A DNA stretch of 64,000 bases from VXMT01 sp965204835. GTDB lineage: Bacteria; Chloroflexota; Dehalococcoidia; UBA2979. Location: assembly GCA_965204835.1 (NCBI GenBank), contig OZ242017.1:2356001-2420000 (forward strand). The letters are read 5' to 3'. This document shows, piece by piece, positions 1-8,293 of the stretch. The notes under the pieces were generated by a model, which was not told the origin of the DNA, ran no database searches, and saw nothing but the letters and a program-made list of their open reading frames with translations. Position numbers and translations under genes: made by a program. How positions within the stretch are numbered: position 1 is the first letter of the stretch; every line of letters starts with the position of its first letter.

Positions 1-876
1 CAGGGCAACATGGAAGACCTGGAGGAGATGATCCCGCAGGAGCACCGCGACTTCGTCGCGAACCTCATGGCGGAGAACGAGATCCCGCCTCCGAAGAACG
101 AGCCCGAGGGCGGCATCGACGCCGGCCTGATGGAGAAGGCGCAGAAGCAGCTCGAGGTCGTCCTCGAGAACCGCGTGCCGATCTTCGCCTCCGGCCTCGG
201 CAGCCCCGCGTTCATCCTCGACAAGGCGCACGACATGGGCGTGCAGTGCTGGGGCCTGATCGGGATGAAGCGCCAGGCCGTGCGTGAGCTCGACGCGAAG
301 GTCGACGGCATCATCGCGCAGGGCGGCGACTCCGGCGGCCACAGCGGCCGCATCGGCACCTTCTCGCTGGTGCCGGAGGTCGTGAAGGCGCGCAACGAGC
401 TCAACCCGGACAGCATCGTGCTCGCCGCGGGTGGGGTCACCACCGGCACGCACGTCGCGGCTGCGATCGCGATGGGCGCCGACGCCGTCTGGTGCGGCAC
501 CATCTGGCAGGCGACGAACGAGTCCGAGACCGAGATGTACGCCAAGCAGAAGCTGGTGAACGCGGTCATCGAGGACGCCGTGCAGTCGCGCGCGACCACC
601 GGCAAGCCGGTGCGCCAGGTGCGCTCGAAGTGGACCGAGGCGTGGGACGCGCCCGAGGCGCCGGACCCGCTGCCGATGCCGCTCCAGCCGATGCTGGTCG
701 CGGAGGTCAAGCAGGCCATCGACGACCACCACCTCGAGGACTGGAGCGGTCCGCCGGCCGGGCAGGGCGTGGGTCACATCACGTCGATCAAGCCCGCGCG
801 GCAGGTCATCTTCGACCTCATGGAGGAAGCGCAGGAGGTGATGGAGCGCCTGAGCGGCCAGCCCGTCGGCGCGTAG
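1..876 (+). CDS. Nitronate monooxygenase family protein, 5' partial
   Basis: FMN-dependent TIM-barrel enzyme of the nitronate monooxygenase (2-nitropropane dioxygenase) family, which oxidises alkyl nitronates; many members act as flavin oxidoreductases of unknown substrate. The frame is open back to base 1, so the true start lies upstream; the first Met is at base 10. About 290 residues are present compared with 320-370 for the family. The FMN phosphate-binding stretch GGDSGGHSGR lies near residue 105, followed by LAAGGV and a GADAVWCGT segment typical of the C-terminal half of the barrel. The stop at 874-876 is 150 bases before the next gene. Family assignment is firm, substrate unknown. Confidence 0.85.
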   Translation, partial: QGNMEDLEEMIPQEHRDFVANLMAENEIPPPKNEPEGGIDAGLMEKAQKQLEVVLENRVPIFASGLGSPAFILDKAHDMGVQCWGLIGMKRQAVRELDAKVDGIIAQGGDSGGHSGRIGTFSLVPEVVKARNELNPDSIVLAAGGVTTGTHVAAAIAMGADAVWCGTIWQATNESETEMYAKQKLVNAVIEDAVQSRATTGKPVRQVRSKWTEAWDAPEAPDPLPMPLQPMLVAEVKQAIDDHHLEDWSGPPAGQGVGHITSIKPARQVIFDLMEEAQEVMERLSGQPVGA

Positions 877-1026
877 TCACCGACCGCTCCTCGCACGTAG
901 CGCAGTTCGCGCCCGCTCGCCGCACGGCGGGCGGGCGCTGCGCGCCTCGACGCACCGCGAGGTCCCTCACGCGTTGGCCCCTCGCGGGCGACGCTGCGGG
1001 AGGCCATAAGCTTCCAGGGAGCGCCC

Positions 1027-1467
1027 ATGCCTGACGCCGGCCCCGCACCCGAGGGCTACGCCACGATCACGCCCTACCTCGTCGTCGAGGACGCCGCGGC
1101 GTACCTCGAGTTCCTCGCGACCGCGTTCGAGGCGGTCGAGCGCATGCGGATGGAGATGCCGGGCGGCGGGATCGGCCATGCGGAGGTCGAGATCGGCGAC
1201 TCGGTGCTAATGGTCTCCGACGCCGCGCCTCCCGACTTCCCGGCCACGGAGGGGCAGTTCCACCTCTACGTCGAGGACGTCGACGGCGCGTACGTGATCG
1301 CGGTCAAGGCGGGCGCCACCGCCGTCGCCGACCCCGAGGACCAGCCCTACGGCGACCGCATCGCCCGCATCCTCGACCCGGCCGGCAACCGCTGGTCCCT
1401 CGCCACGCACATCGAGGATGTCGACATGGACGAGCTGGCGCGGCAGATGGCGGAGGGTGAGGAGTAG
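1027..1467 (+). CDS. VOC-superfamily (glyoxalase/bleomycin-resistance-like, PhnB-type) protein
   Basis: A 146-residue protein of the vicinal oxygen chelate fold. It opens with a beta-strand ITPYLVVEDAAAYLEF followed by FEAVERMRM, and ends with the PhnB/YdcE-like signature YGDRIARILDPAGNRWSL. These proteins form paired beta-alpha-beta-beta-beta modules, often dimeric, with a metal or small ligand in the cleft; function ranges from isomerases to resistance proteins, and the substrate cannot be read from sequence. A purine-rich GGGAG lies 5-6 bases before the ATG at 1027. It is convergent with the acyl-CoA dehydrogenase pair, with only 9 bases between stop codons. Likely cytoplasmic. Confidence 0.8.
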   Translation: MPDAGPAPEGYATITPYLVVEDAAAYLEFLATAFEAVERMRMEMPGGGIGHAEVEIGDSVLMVSDAAPPDFPATEGQFHLYVEDVDGAYVIAVKAGATAVADPEDQPYGDRIARILDPAGNRWSLATHIEDVDMDELARQMAEGEE

Positions 1468-1476
1468 TCCCCGCCG

Positions 1477-2625
1477 TCAGTCCAGCAGGTCGGGACCGAG
1501 GTCGTGGTCGACGAGGAGGTCGCCGAGGCGGCGGCGGTGCCAGCGCGGGCTGCCGAGCTGGTGGTACAGCGACCGCGAAAGCTGGGTGTAGAGCGTGAGC
1601 CCGTACTCGTGCATCACGCCGACGCCGGCGTGTACCTCGTGCGAGAAGTTCACCGCCTGCACGAACCCCTCGCTCGCCACCGCCTTCGCGAGGTGCGAGG
1701 CGACCTCGCCGCCTGACTTGCCCTCGTCGAGCCGCCACAGCGCCTCGTACGTGGTCCAGCGGGACGCGTCGACGTGGTTGACGAGCTGGATGATGTGGTT
1801 CTGCACGTGCTGGAAGCGCCCGATCGGCTGGCCGAACTGCCGCCGCTCGCGGCTGTACTCGACGGCCAGGTCGAATGCGGCCTGCCCGCCGCCGACCTGG
1901 TAGGCGCACAGCACCGGCGTCGCGCGCGTGAGCGCGCGCTCCAGCGCCGCCTCCGCCTCGCCGGCCTCCCCAAGCACCGCCGAGGTGGGCGCCCGCACGC
2001 CCTCGAAGTGCACGACGCACTCCGAGCCCGTGAAGCCGTCGAGGCGGCGCACGGACACCCCCGGCGAGGCAGCGTCGACGAAGAGCAGCGAGAGCGCCGC
2101 ATCGTCCCCGGTGCGAACCGCGACGATGAAGTGCGTGGCGCCGATCGCGTCGTGGACGAAGAGCTTCACGCCGTCGAGGACGTAGTCGCCGCCGCTCTCG
2201 TGCGCGCGCATGTGCACGCCCTCGGCGCCCCAGCCGTACGCGGCCTCGGTGAGCGCGAGCACGGCGATCGCCTGCCCGCTCGCGATCCGGGGCAGCAGCG
2301 CGGCGCGCTGCTCCTCGGTGCCCGCTTCCTCGACGATCAGCGCCGAGACCACGGCCGAGGAGACGAAGGGGCCGGGCAGCGCGGCGTAGCCGAACGCCTC
2401 GAACAGCACGGCCGCATCGGTCAGGCCCATCCCCGCGCCGCCGTAGCGCTCGGGGACGGCCGCGCCGAGCCAGCCGAGCTCGGCGACGCGCGTGTAGTGC
2501 TCGGGCGAGAAGCCGAGGTCGCTGTCGGCGAGTTCGACCACCTCTTCGCGCGTCGCCTCGCGCGCGACGAAGTCCTCGACGCTCTGCTTGAGGAGCTGCT
2601 GCTCCTCGGTGAGTGAGAGGTCCAC
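1477..2625 (-). CDS. Acyl-CoA dehydrogenase-like protein (degenerate partner subunit)
   Basis: A 382-residue acyl-CoA dehydrogenase-fold protein beginning MDLSLTEEQQLL. N-terminal helical, middle beta and C-terminal helical domains are present (YSRERRQFGQPIGRFQHVQ near residue 255; EVHAGVGVMHEYG near 330). It lacks the canonical GAGSD stretch (here ALTEAAYGWGAEGV) and the C-terminal EGT-x-x-IQ motif, ending instead GSPRWHRRRLGDLL. This is the pattern of the second subunit of heteromeric acyl-CoA dehydrogenases known from actinobacterial sterol side-chain degradation. It starts 6 bases after the stop of the upstream dehydrogenase, so the two are almost certainly co-transcribed. That it forms a heteromer with its neighbour is inference. 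Confidence 0.88.
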   Translation of the reverse strand: MDLSLTEEQQLLKQSVEDFVAREATREEVVELADSDLGFSPEHYTRVAELGWLGAAVPERYGGAGMGLTDAAVLFEAFGYAALPGPFVSSAVVSALIVEEAGTEEQRAALLPRIASGQAIAVLALTEAAYGWGAEGVHMRAHESGGDYVLDGVKLFVHDAIGATHFIVAVRTGDDAALSLLFVDAASPGVSVRRLDGFTGSECVVHFEGVRAPTSAVLGEAGEAEAALERALTRATPVLCAYQVGGGQAAFDLAVEYSRERRQFGQPIGRFQHVQNHIIQLVNHVDASRWTTYEALWRLDEGKSGGEVASHLAKAVASEGFVQAVNFSHEVHAGVGVMHEYGLTLYTQLSRSLYHQLGSPRWHRRRLGDLLVDHDLGPDLLD

Positions 2626-2631
2626 GGCCGG

Positions 2632-3852
2632 CTACTCGACGGTCTTGCCGGCGCGCTCGCGCACCTCGCGGCCGATGCCGATGCGGCGCGCCATGATGAC
2701 CTTCTGGATGTCGGCCGTCCCGCCGGGATGGAGCTGCACGATCGCGTTGCGCTGGAACGAGGCGAACCAGCCCTGTGCGTCGTCGAACTCCTCGCTGTCG
2801 TCGAGCAGCGTGTAGGGGCCGAGCAGCTCGAGCAGCGTCTGCGCGACGCGGAGGTTGCTCATCTTGCGGTAGTACGAGGCCTGCGGGCCCTCGTAGCTCA
2901 TCTCCTGGTGCGAGCGGTTCATCCAGAAGTTGCGCAGGTCCAGCAGCCGCTGCACCTCGGTCTCCATGAACACGTCGGCCAGCAGCCCGCGCGACTCGGC
3001 GTCGTCGAGCGGGTGCGCGCCGTTCGAGGGCAAAGAGCGCAGCCGCTCGCGCGTGCGCTCGAACGTGACGTTGCGGCCGATGCGCCCGCCCGAGCCATGC
3101 TCCAGCTCGAGGTGCGTGCTCGCTACCGCCCAGCCGTTGTTCTCCCCGCCCACGAGGTTCTCGGCGGGGACGCGCACGTTGTCGAAGTAGATCGTGTTCT
3201 TGTAGCCGCTGCCGATGCCCTCGCCGCCGTCGCCGAGCAAGTACATGCGCTCGACGGTGATGCCGGGGAGGTCGGCGGGGATCATGAACCAGCTCACGTT
3301 CTGGTGGCGCGGCGCCTCACGGTCGGTGCGCACGATGGTCCAGAACGAGTCGGCGCCGTGGGAGCCGCCGATGAAGATCTTGGTGCCGTTGATGACGTAC
3401 TCGTCGCCGTCGCGGACCGCGTCCGTCTCCGTCGAGGCGAGGTCGGAGCCGGCCTCGGGCCCCGTGAGGAGCTGCCAGGTGACGGTCTCGCCGCGGAAGA
3501 TCGGGGGGAGAAGCCGGTGCTTCTGCTCCTCGCTGCCCCAGACGAGGATGCTGGCGCCGCCGAGGCTGCCGCCGCTGTCGTAGTAGGGCGGCATGGTGAG
3601 GTTGTGACGGTCCATCTCCTCGGCGAGGACGATGGCGTGGTCGATGCTGAGCCCGCCGCCGCCGTACTCGGTGGGAGCCGTGGGCCGGAGCCAGCCTTGC
3701 TCGCCGAGGTCGCGGCCAAGCTGGCGATATTTCGCGTAGTTCTCCTCGGAGTCCTGGTCGCCCTCGACGCGCGGGACGTGGTCGTCAAGCCACGCGCGTA
3801 CCTCGGCGCGGAAGGCTCGCTGCTCGGGCGTGTATGCGGGCTCGAAGTCCAC
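2632..3852 (-). CDS. Acyl-CoA dehydrogenase
   Basis: A 406-residue FAD-dependent acyl-CoA dehydrogenase, catalysing alpha,beta-dehydrogenation of an acyl-CoA thioester and passing electrons to ETF. It carries LLTGPEAGSDLAS (acyl-CoA dehydrogenase signature 1) near residue 130 and the C-terminal PGGTADIQKVIMARRIGIG. The usual catalytic Glu of the EGT motif is Gly here; as in isovaleryl-CoA and FadE26-type enzymes the base may come from an earlier helix (HLELEHGSGG near residue 250). The start is a GTG at 3852, preceded by a GGGGAG Shine-Dalgarno that is part of a hairpin (3860-3889). First gene of a two-gene unit with the degenerate partner; substrate may be a branched, steroid-like or aromatic acyl-CoA. 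Confidence 0.9.
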   Translation of the reverse strand: MDFEPAYTPEQRAFRAEVRAWLDDHVPRVEGDQDSEENYAKYRQLGRDLGEQGWLRPTAPTEYGGGGLSIDHAIVLAEEMDRHNLTMPPYYDSGGSLGGASILVWGSEEQKHRLLPPIFRGETVTWQLLTGPEAGSDLASTETDAVRDGDEYVINGTKIFIGGSHGADSFWTIVRTDREAPRHQNVSWFMIPADLPGITVERMYLLGDGGEGIGSGYKNTIYFDNVRVPAENLVGGENNGWAVASTHLELEHGSGGRIGRNVTFERTRERLRSLPSNGAHPLDDAESRGLLADVFMETEVQRLLDLRNFWMNRSHQEMSYEGPQASYYRKMSNLRVAQTLLELLGPYTLLDDSEEFDDAQGWFASFQRNAIVQLHPGGTADIQKVIMARRIGIGREVRERAGKTVE

Positions 3853-3859
3853 GCTAGGG

Positions 3860-3889
3860 CTCCCCTCGCTGCCCGGCGAGCGTAGGGAG
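3860..3889 (-). promoter_or_regulatory. Leader hairpin enclosing the Shine-Dalgarno of the acyl-CoA dehydrogenase pair
   Basis: Two nested complementary pairs, CTCCC/GGGAG (3860-3864 with 3885-3889) and CTCGC/GCGAG (3865-3869 with 3876-3880), make a roughly 10-bp stem with a 4-base bulge immediately before the GTG at 3852. The ribosome-binding GGGGAG falls inside the stem. It may simply reflect GC-rich composition. Confidence 0.3.
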
Positions 3890-3968
3890 GGGCGTGGCGA
3901 GGGTCAATGCGATGCGGTGTGCGGATCAGGCCTGCTTTCAGAGCGCCGCCGAGATTCAGCCTCCCGGC

Positions 3969-4571
3969 TCAGAGGGCAAGGATCTCAGCCTTCTTCGCCT
4001 CGAACTCGGCGTCCGACAGAACGCCCCTGTCCCGGAGCGCGGCGAGCCGTTCCAGTTGATCGATGAAGTCGCCCGACGCCTCGGGCTGCTCGGGCTTGCC
4101 GTGCGGCTCGATGCGGACTGTGCAGGCGTTTTCGCGTAGGTGCGCGGCCATCGCGTTGGCGTGCCCCTCAGGGACATTCGTGAGGAGCCTGTAGGGTAGG
4201 TCTTCGCTCATCACGTTGCCACGGCCGAGATCGTTGAACGCGGCATTGCTACGACCACGCATCACCTTGTCAACGAACAGGTCAGAAGGAGCGCCGCCGA
4301 GCTTCTTGTACGTGACAGTCAGGCTGCCCTTGCTTCGAATGCCCCGTCGTCCGGCCAGCACGCTAAACCCGCCGGTCAGAATGAGCCGCCCGGCGTGGAT
4401 ATGTCCGCCGTCCGCTATCTGGTCTTCGGATGCGTACCCGCCGTGGAGTAGAAGAACGCGCGCCTCAGCTTCGAACGCTCGCAGGCCCTTCTCACCGGAG
4501 CCATAGGTGCGGGTAACGAGCGGTGAAGACCACTTGTCTGTCATCTTCCTTAGTTCGTAGACGCTTGCCAT
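3969..4571 (-). CDS. SHOCT-domain protein of unknown function
   Basis: About 200 residues starting MASVYELRKMTDKW. The last 33 residues (DFIDQLERLAALRDRGVLSD...) form a clear SHOCT domain, a short C-terminal helical module usually found behind bacterial PH-like domains. The preceding region is rich in short strands (RVLLLHGGYASEDQ, RLILTGGFSVLAGRRG, GSLTVTYKKLGG), compatible with a small beta-domain. A longer frame exists upstream to 4721, but its extra 50 residues look like noise, and 4571 is only 7 bases after the end of the PIN remnant. GC is visibly lower than in neighbouring housekeeping genes, suggesting acquisition. No specific function can be assigned. Confidence 0.65.
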   Translation of the reverse strand: MASVYELRKMTDKWSSPLVTRTYGSGEKGLRAFEAEARVLLLHGGYASEDQIADGGHIHAGRLILTGGFSVLAGRRGIRSKGSLTVTYKKLGGAPSDLFVDKVMRGRSNAAFNDLGRGNVMSEDLPYRLLTNVPEGHANAMAAHLRENACTVRIEPHGKPEQPEASGDFIDQLERLAALRDRGVLSDAEFEAKKAEILAL

Positions 4572-4578
4572 GTCCAAC

Positions 4579-4749
4579 CTAGCAATCTTTGCTCGTCTGT
4601 AGTCTGCTCCTCGTCCTCCTCTGATGGCGGTGGCAGTGTACACGGCTGGTTCTGTGACCCTGGTATCCACTTCCCCTGTGGTGGCACGCGAAGTAGGAGA
4701 GCACCGAGGTGTCCGCAACAACGACGTCGCGTGGTTGTTCCGTGGTCAC
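4579..4749 (-). pseudogene. Truncated PIN-domain toxin remnant
   Basis: A GTG at 4749 overlaps the TGA of the upstream gene (GTGA). The first 20 codons read as a PIN-domain N-terminus: VVVADTSVLSYF carries the first catalytic Asp. After about residue 21 the translation turns into a Cys/His/Arg-rich sequence without PIN character and stops after 56 codons. The remaining PIN acidic residues are absent. A PIN gene has therefore been cut shortly after its start, most simply when the sequence now holding the SHOCT gene was joined here. It is too short for routine ORF calling. Confidence 0.55.
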
Positions 4750-5534
4750 CGCGAGGCGCTACGCCCTCCCCGGATCCCCTGGCGAAACGCTGCTGCCTCA
4801 TCCTCGGTGTTCCAGAGGCCAGAGAGTAGCGCGGGGTAGTCGGCGGGCGGCCTGTCGAGCAGGCCCTGCTCACAGGCCAATTCCTCGATGGACTTCGAGG
4901 GGTGGGCAACGCCGCCCTGCCGCTCGATGTCGCGCACATGCAACTGCCGTCGCAGCCCCAGTACGCGCTCGCCCGCGTCCCGGCTCGAATCAGCGCTCAG
5001 CGACGAGGTGAGCCCGGCAGTCACTAGCACCGTCCGCGTCAACTCCACACGCGCGCGCTTGTCGCTGCCTGCAGACGGGCAGTGCGCCACATCAACCGCG
5101 TCGCCGATTCGGGCCGCGGAGCACATCAGGCGTTCGACGGCGTGCCTTCGCTCGTACCCGCCCGACGGGCTGAGTTCGCACCGCGACACCGCCTCGATCT
5201 CCTCGATGAGCGCCTCGGCCACCGTGTCGGGCGTGAGCCCGTGGGCCTTGCGCGTCGCCTCGTCTGCCATCGTCGCGGGCGGCGGCGGCGCCGCCAGAGC
5301 CAGGTCGAGGCTTCCCGGCGAGACTGAGAGCACACGGAACCCCGCGAGAGAGCGTTCGAGTTGGCTCAGCGGGCCGCGCGGCCGGCCGAGCCCGAGCAAC
5401 TCGTCCGCGATGAGGCGGGTCACGCGGGCCAACTCCTCGATGAGGTCGGCGAGCGCGCGCGCATCTACTCCGCCGGGATCACCCCCGGTGATATGGAACC
5501 GCAGCCACGGTCGCTCGGCGGTGGTGTCCGTCAT
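4746..5534 (-). CDS. Unknown protein, probable partner of the truncated PIN toxin
   Basis: A 262-residue protein starting MTDTTAERPWLRFHITGG, chosen because GGAG and GAGG sites precede the ATG at 5534; a further upstream GTG-type start adds only unlikely residues. The N-terminal half contains LADLIEELARVTRLIADELLG and FRVLSVSPGSLDLALAAP, resembling conserved hypothetical proteins that accompany PIN-domain genes. The C-terminus, SKSIEELACEQGLL...ALLSGLWNTEDEAAAF, could be an antitoxin-like toxin-binding tail. It overlaps the PIN remnant by 4 bases, the arrangement of coupled toxin-antitoxin pairs. The antitoxin role is inference; no DNA-binding domain is obvious. Confidence 0.6.
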   Translation of the reverse strand: MTDTTAERPWLRFHITGGDPGGVDARALADLIEELARVTRLIADELLGLGRPRGPLSQLERSLAGFRVLSVSPGSLDLALAAPPPPATMADEATRKAHGLTPDTVAEALIEEIEAVSRCELSPSGGYERRHAVERLMCSAARIGDAVDVAHCPSAGSDKRARVELTRTVLVTAGLTSSLSADSSRDAGERVLGLRRQLHVRDIERQGGVAHPSKSIEELACEQGLLDRPPADYPALLSGLWNTEDEAAAFRQGIRGGRSASR

Positions 5535-5611
5535 GCCAGCCTCGCTCCACAAGACAGCGTAGCAGCCTCGTGTTGCCATCGGCAGCGGCGAGCATCCTTC
5601 GCGCGCGGCGC

Positions 5612-5617
5612 TACACT
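5612..5617 (+). promoter_or_regulatory. -10-like TACACT of uvrC, leaderless arrangement
   Basis: TACACT lies only 6 bases before the uvrC ATG with no Shine-Dalgarno between them, so a transcript would begin at or next to the start codon. The same hexamer occurs before ffh. No clear -35 is seen. Confidence 0.4.
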
Positions 5618-5623
5618 GGACGC

Positions 5624-7531
5624 ATGACCTCCTCCACCGTCCTCCAGCAGGCGCGCGCGCTCCCCGAGCGGCCCGGCGTCTACCTCATGAAGAACGAGCG
5701 CGCCGAGGTCATCTACGTCGGCAAGGCGAAGCGCCTGCGCTCCCGCGTCCGCTCCTACTTCGGCTCCGGCCGCAGCCTCGAACCGAAGGTGCGCGCGCTC
5801 GTCGAGCAGATCGACACGCTCGACCACGTCGTCACGGCCAACGAGGCGGAGGCGATGATGCTGGAGGCGACGCTGGTGAAGCGCCACCAGCCCGTCTACA
5901 ACGTCCGCCTCAAGGACGACAAGCATTACCCGTACCTCAAGGTCGACGTCCAGCACGACTGGCCGCGCGTCACCATCACCCGACGTGTCGAGGAGGACGG
6001 CGCGCGCTACTTCGGGCCGTACGCCTCGGCGGGGTCGGTGCGGCGCACGCTCGACGTGGTCAAGAAGCTCTTCCCGTGGCGGTCGTGCTCCAAGGAGATC
6101 ACCGGCGACGACCCCCGCCCCTGCCTCGACTACTACATCAAGCGCTGCATCGCCCCGTGCACCAGCTACTGCACCGAGGAGGAGTACCGAGGGGTCATCG
6201 ACCAGACGCTGCTCTTCCTCGAAGGCCGCAGCCGCGAGGTGCTGCAGGGCGTCGAGACCGAGATGCGCGACGCCTCGGACGCGCTCGAGTTCGAGCGCGC
6301 CGCACGGCTGCGCGACCAGGCGCAGGCGATTCGCAGCGTCACGGAGCGCCAGCGCATGGCCACCACCTCGTCCCTGGACGCCGACGTGTTCGCGCTCGCG
6401 CGCGACGGCGACGAGGCGTGCGTGCACGTCTTCTTCGTGCGCGGCACCGTGGTCGCCGACACGGACTCGTTCACCCTCGACGGCGCGACCGACGCGAGCG
6501 ACGCGGAGGTGCTGGGCGCGTTCCTCGCGCAGTTCTTCGAGTCGGCCACCTACATCCCGCGCACCGTGCTGCTGTCGCACGCCCCCGCGGACCGCGAGGA
6601 GCTGCGGGCGGCGCTGCGCGAGCGCCGGGGGCGCGCGGTCGACATCGCCGTGCCGGAGCGCGGGGAGCTGCGCGCGCTGGTCGCGACCGCCGAGGAGAAC
6701 GCGCGCGAGGCGCTTGCGATGCAGCGCGTGCGCTGGCTCGCCAACCGCGACAAGACCGAGGCCGCGCTGTCGCTGCTGCAGGACGAGCTCGACCTGCCCG
6801 AGCGGCCTCGGCGCATCGAGTGTTATGACATCTCCACCATCCAGGGCAGCAACACCGTGGCGTCGATGGTGGTGTTCGAAGACGGCAGCCCGCGCAACCG
6901 CGAGTACCGGCGCTTCCGCATCAAGACCGTCGAGGGCCAGGACGACTTCGCCTCGATGCGCGAGGTGCTCACGCGCCGCTTCGGCCGCCTCGCACGCTCG
7001 CGCGAGGAGACGAAGGCCCTCCCGGACGACGCGCAGCCGGACGGCGAGCAGCCCGACGCGGACGAGCCGACTGCCGAGGAGCCGGACGAGCAGAGCCCGT
7101 GGGACATCGCGCCCGACCTCGTCGTCATCGACGGCGGGAAGGGCCAGCTCGGCGCGGCGCTCGATGTCATGCGCGACCTCGCGCTCGGCGAGGTGCCCGT
7201 GTGCGGGCTCGCGAAGCGCGAGGAGGAGGTCTTCGTCGCCGACGTCGACGACCCGATCGTGCTGCCTCGCACGTCCGAGGCGCTCTACCTGCTCCAGCGC
7301 GTGCGCGACGAGGCGCACCGCTTCGCCATCACCTACCACCGCACGCTGCGCGGCAAGCAGACGCGCCGCTCGGCCCTCGACGCGGTTCCCGGCGTCGGGC
7401 CGAAGCGCAAGCGCGCGCTGCTGCGCAAGTTCGGCTCGGTGAAGGCCATCCGCGGCGCCAGCGTCGACGAGATCGCGGCCGTCGAGGGCTTCAGCACGCG
7501 CTTGGCGGAGACCGTCAAGCGCACGCTGTAG
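5624..7531 (+). CDS. uvrC: Excinuclease ABC subunit C
   Basis: UvrC makes the 3' and 5' incisions around bulky lesions in UvrABC nucleotide-excision repair. The 635-residue protein has an N-terminal GIY-YIG nuclease (RPGVYLMKN...VIYVGKAKRLRSRV, residues 14-45), a UVR motif for UvrB binding (ALEFERAARLRDQAQAI), the C-terminal RNase H-like nuclease (YDISTIQGSNTVASMV, VIDGGKGQL, RDEAHRFAITYHR giving the Asp/Asp/His residues) and terminal helix-hairpin-helix DNA-binding motifs (GVGPKRKRALLRKFGS). An acidic low-complexity insert of about 30 residues (around bases 7015-7100) precedes the second catalytic Asp; it keeps the frame, so it is an insertion and not an error. The start at 5624 matches the family N-terminus; an earlier ATG at 5570 gives an unlikely extension. 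Confidence 0.97.
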   Translation: MTSSTVLQQARALPERPGVYLMKNERAEVIYVGKAKRLRSRVRSYFGSGRSLEPKVRALVEQIDTLDHVVTANEAEAMMLEATLVKRHQPVYNVRLKDDKHYPYLKVDVQHDWPRVTITRRVEEDGARYFGPYASAGSVRRTLDVVKKLFPWRSCSKEITGDDPRPCLDYYIKRCIAPCTSYCTEEEYRGVIDQTLLFLEGRSREVLQGVETEMRDASDALEFERAARLRDQAQAIRSVTERQRMATTSSLDADVFALARDGDEACVHVFFVRGTVVADTDSFTLDGATDASDAEVLGAFLAQFFESATYIPRTVLLSHAPADREELRAALRERRGRAVDIAVPERGELRALVATAEENAREALAMQRVRWLANRDKTEAALSLLQDELDLPERPRRIECYDISTIQGSNTVASMVVFEDGSPRNREYRRFRIKTVEGQDDFASMREVLTRRFGRLARSREETKALPDDAQPDGEQPDADEPTAEEPDEQSPWDIAPDLVVIDGGKGQLGAALDVMRDLALGEVPVCGLAKREEEVFVADVDDPIVLPRTSEALYLLQRVRDEAHRFAITYHRTLRGKQTRRSALDAVPGVGPKRKRALLRKFGSVKAIRGASVDEIAAVEGFSTRLAETVKRTL

Positions 7532-7551
7532 CCGCCGGCTGACCCGCCTCG

Positions 7552-8256
7552 ATGGCTCCTCGTCTGCGCGGCGGCAACGGCGCCGGCCCGACCCCGGCGG
7601 ACTCAAGGCGCAGTCGCGCCGAGGAGCGGATGCTGCGCCTCATCCGCCGGCACGTGCGGGACCGGCGAGTCCTGGACGCGATGCGCGCCGTGCCCCGCGA
7701 CGAGTTCGTACCGCCCGGCGTGCGACGCCACGCCTTCGACGACAGCGCGCTCCCGATCGGGAGCGGCCAGACCATCTCGCAGCCGCTGATCGTGGCGATG
7801 ATGTCCGAGGCGGCGACCCTCGACGGCGACGAGCGCGTGCTGGAGGTCGGGACGGGCTCGGGCTACCAGGCGGCGGTCCTCGCCCGGCTCGCGCGCGAGG
7901 TGGTCACCGTGGAGCGCGTCGGCGTGCTGCGACGCCGCGCGCGCGTGACGCTGGCGCGGCTCGGGATCCGCAACGTGCGGTGCCGGGTGGCAGGGTCGCA
8001 CCTCGGCTCCCCCGGCGACGCGCCATTCGACGCGATCGTGGTGACGGCTGCCGCGCCAGACGTGCCCGAGACGCTCGTCGGCCAGCTCGCGGATCGGGGA
8101 CGCCTCGTCATCCCCGTGGGGTCGCGGACGGAGCAGGAACTCCTCGTGGTCACCAGGCGCGGAGACCGGGTGAGGCGTCGATCACTCGGCGGTTGCCGGT
8201 TCGTGCCGCTGATCGGGGAGGGCGGATTCCCGGAAGAGGGCGGCTCACCCTCTTGA
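7552..8256 (+). CDS. pcm: Protein-L-isoaspartate O-methyltransferase
   Basis: SAM-dependent repair enzyme that methylates L-isoaspartyl residues in damaged proteins. The conserved substrate loop (VPRDEFVPPGVRRHAFDDSALPIGSGQTISQP, cited by its span around residues 47-80), motif I VLEVGTGSGYQAAVLA and the terminal strand motifs FDAIVVTAAAPDVPETL and GRLVIPVG are all present. It follows uvrC by 20 bases and is probably co-transcribed. The first ATG (7552) has no visible ribosome site; the ATG at 7630, behind GAGGAG, gives a protein closer to typical family length, so the first 26 Arg/Gly-rich residues are doubtful. Confidence 0.92.
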   Translation: MAPRLRGGNGAGPTPADSRRSRAEERMLRLIRRHVRDRRVLDAMRAVPRDEFVPPGVRRHAFDDSALPIGSGQTISQPLIVAMMSEAATLDGDERVLEVGTGSGYQAAVLARLAREVVTVERVGVLRRRARVTLARLGIRNVRCRVAGSHLGSPGDAPFDAIVVTAAAPDVPETLVGQLADRGRLVIPVGSRTEQELLVVTRRGDRVRRRSLGGCRFVPLIGEGGFPEEGGSPS

Positions 8257-8266
8257 CAATCGGCGA

Positions 8267-8285
8267 ATCCCGGAATCCCCGGGAT
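8267..8285. repeat. Inverted repeat between pcm and the recombinase gene
   Basis: ATCCCGG (8267-8273) and CCGGGAT (8279-8285) are perfect 7-bp arms around AATCC. There is no downstream T-run, so an intrinsic terminator is unlikely. Another partial copy of the half-site (ATTCCCGG) lies just inside the pcm end. It could be an operator. Confidence 0.35.
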
Positions 8286-8293
8286 CGTGATTC

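Noticed and set aside
4550..4939. 129-codon minus-strand frame
   Set aside because: Spans three better supported features in another frame; Ser/Pro/Arg-rich noise.
7015..7100. Frameshift or insertion element in uvrC
   Set aside because: The acidic insert preserves frame and both nuclease halves; such linkers vary in length in the family.
5531..7606. 691-codon frame antisense to uvrC
   Set aside because: Shadow of uvrC; no motifs and low-complexity Leu/Arg/Ala composition.
8253..8258. Consensus TTGACA as -35 of the recombinase gene
   Set aside because: No -10 at 16-19 bases; the TATACT lies 60 bases downstream and fits TTGCAC better.
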